Shown here: positions 63,158-64,000 of the stretch, one piece after another
Layout of the letters: each line of letters begins with the position of its first letter
Position numbering within the stretch: the first letter of the stretch is position 1
NCBI GenBank assembly: GCA_963736055.1
Contig: CAVTNM010000001.1
Coordinates: 310,001 to 374,000, forward strand
Length of the DNA: 64,000 nt
Origin: AC-32 sp963736055
GTDB lineage: Bacteria > Actinomycetota > Thermoleophilia > Gaiellales > Gaiellaceae
Direction of reading: 5' to 3'
Translations under genes and position numbers: made by a program
The notes under the pieces: model-generated
Told to the model about the DNA's origin: nothing
The model's database searches: none
The model's input: the letters and a program-made list of their open reading frames with translations, nothing else

Positions 63158-63922
63158 ATGATTTCCAGAAGAAGTTTCAGCTTGCTGTTCGCGCTTGTCG
63201 GTGTTTTCGTCGCGGCACTCGTGCTGGCGGCGCAAGGCAGGGCTGACCCGCTCATGGCGCCGCGCAGGACCTGCGCCGATCCGCCGGTTGCGAACTTGCC
63301 GCTGGGCAGGGTGTTCGCGTCTGCACCCGCACCCGGTCGGTTCAGGCCGGGACACGTGCTGCGCCCCTGGTGGTGGCAGTGGGCCAAGTACCGGCTGCAC
63401 CCAAGCAAACGGGTGAACCGGCGACCGGCGGCTGCGCCGAAGCGCATTCCGGCGTGGGCATGGAAGGCGCTGCGCCGCTTCGAGAAGCGGCGTGAGGTGA
63501 GGACACCGCCGGCGCTCGCGGCGATGGTGTGCCTGCACGAGTACGCGCATCGACGGAGCGCCCTGCCCAGGCTCCACGTGAGCCGGAAGCTGAGCAAGGC
63601 GGCTGCGCTCAAGGTTCGGAAGATGATCACGTGCAAGGAGCTCGGCCACACACCCTGCGGGATCGACAACGCGACCTACGAGCGGCAGGTCGGATTCACG
63701 GGCGCGTGGTGGGGCGAGAACGCCGCCTATCTGAGCGACATCGGTGGCTACTCGGGCGTACGCGCGACGTTCAACGCATGGCTCAACTCGGCGGAGCATC
63801 GTTTCAGCATCACGTTCCGGCACTACGACGAGCTGGGGATCGCAGCAGCTCACGTCAAAAGGCTCTGGCCCAACGCCTTCTCCGGAGTCATCTGGGTCGC
63901 CGACTTCGGCGGGAGCAAGTAG
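63158..63922 (+). CDS. CAP-like secreted protein, divergent from the first copy
   Basis: A 254-residue exported protein with a twin-arginine-like start (MISRRSFSLLFALVGVFVAA) and a divergent CAP domain in the second half: MVCLHEYAHRRSALPRL near residue 122, WWGENAAYLS (the GEN motif) near 184 and AWLNSAEHRFSITF near 205 before VIWVADFGGSK. Two cysteine pairs may be disulfides. It lacks the first copy's cadherin-like module and has a 110-residue basic N-terminal region instead. Function probably at the cell surface. Confidence 0.78.
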   Translation: MISRRSFSLLFALVGVFVAALVLAAQGRADPLMAPRRTCADPPVANLPLGRVFASAPAPGRFRPGHVLRPWWWQWAKYRLHPSKRVNRRPAAAPKRIPAWAWKALRRFEKRREVRTPPALAAMVCLHEYAHRRSALPRLHVSRKLSKAAALKVRKMITCKELGHTPCGIDNATYERQVGFTGAWWGENAAYLSDIGGYSGVRATFNAWLNSAEHRFSITFRHYDELGIAAAHVKRLWPNAFSGVIWVADFGGSK

Positions 63923-63970
63923 CGAGAGCGGAACACTCCAGCGGCGTACTCTCGCCCGCTCTAAAGACGT

Positions 63971-63998
63971 CGAAACCCGCTTAGCATCGCGGGTTTCG
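63971..63998. terminator. Perfect 10-bp hairpin after the last gene
   Basis: CGAAACCCGC (63971-63980) and GCGGGTTTCG (63989-63998) pair perfectly across an 8-base loop (TTAGCATC), 48 bases past the stop of the CAP-like gene. The run AAACCC/GGGTTT makes it a typical intrinsic terminator arm, with the T-rich side on the plus strand. The window ends two bases later, so any following T-run is unseen. Confidence 0.7.
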
Positions 63999-64000
63999 CT

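Overview
The window is a GC-rich bacterial chromosome segment with very dense gene packing, frequent GTG and TTG starts and many 1-4 base gene overlaps. The gene content points to an aerobic, heterotrophic actinobacterium, most likely of the Thermoleophilia type: split pntA1/pntA2/pntB transhydrogenase, methylcrotonyl-CoA carboxylase, HAAS-domain and CAP-domain surface proteins. That placement is an inference from gene content. I see no rRNA, tRNA, CRISPR array, transposase, phage gene or complete restriction system.

Layout. 1-7.0 kb: pentose or related sugar uptake and catabolism (ABC importer, epimerase, TIM-barrel isomerase, xylulokinase, Gfo/Idh dehydrogenase). 7.0-17.1 kb: dodecin, then a long informational supercluster ffh-rpsP-khpA-phosphoesterase-rimM-trmD-lepB-rplS-rnhB-yraN-DNA methylase-comM-dprA, linking protein export, ribosome/tRNA maturation and DNA uptake/processing. 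17.2-31.6 kb: VOC protein, ornithine cyclodeaminase-like enzyme, transhydrogenase operon, hisC, an MFS pump, meaB-ilvA, a large zinc-ribbon/cyclase/AAA/TPR regulator, a persulfide-dioxygenase-like MBL-rhodanese protein and an AhpD-like protein. 31.8-35.7 kb: small genes, a HAAS membrane protein and a GT4-GT2 glycosyltransferase fusion. 35.7-43.0 kb: a copper-handling and oxidase-assembly island (CopC-CopD, YcnI, lipoprotein, two CtaG-like proteins, a TPM protein). 43-50 kb: acyl-CoA dehydrogenase, leucyl aminopeptidase, flavoprotein, MFS pump, SCP2 protein and a TolB-like protein. 50-56.6 kb: a leucine-degradation locus (mccA, liuC, mccB plus three small coupled genes) split by an opposite-strand DapA-like/FAD-oxidase pair. 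56.7-64 kb: two CAP-domain secreted proteins, a beta-helix protein, threonine aldolase, berberine-bridge-type FAD oxidase, alpha/beta hydrolase and a small membrane protein.

Two cross-cutting observations stand out. First, several genes (yraN near 13.2 kb, a small gene at 32.0 kb, a secreted protein at 35.8 kb, copCD at 36.7-38.5 kb, the TolB-like gene at 49.5 kb) have family-like or otherwise coherent protein sequence spread across two or three frames with few in-frame lesions. That looks more like uncorrected single-base insertions and deletions in the assembly than old decay, but natural pseudogenes cannot be excluded. Second, the 383-base gap between convergent genes at 57.6-58.0 kb contains a 101-nt element closed by a perfect 10-bp stem around three internal hairpins. 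It matches no RNA family I recognise and is the best candidate here for something undescribed.
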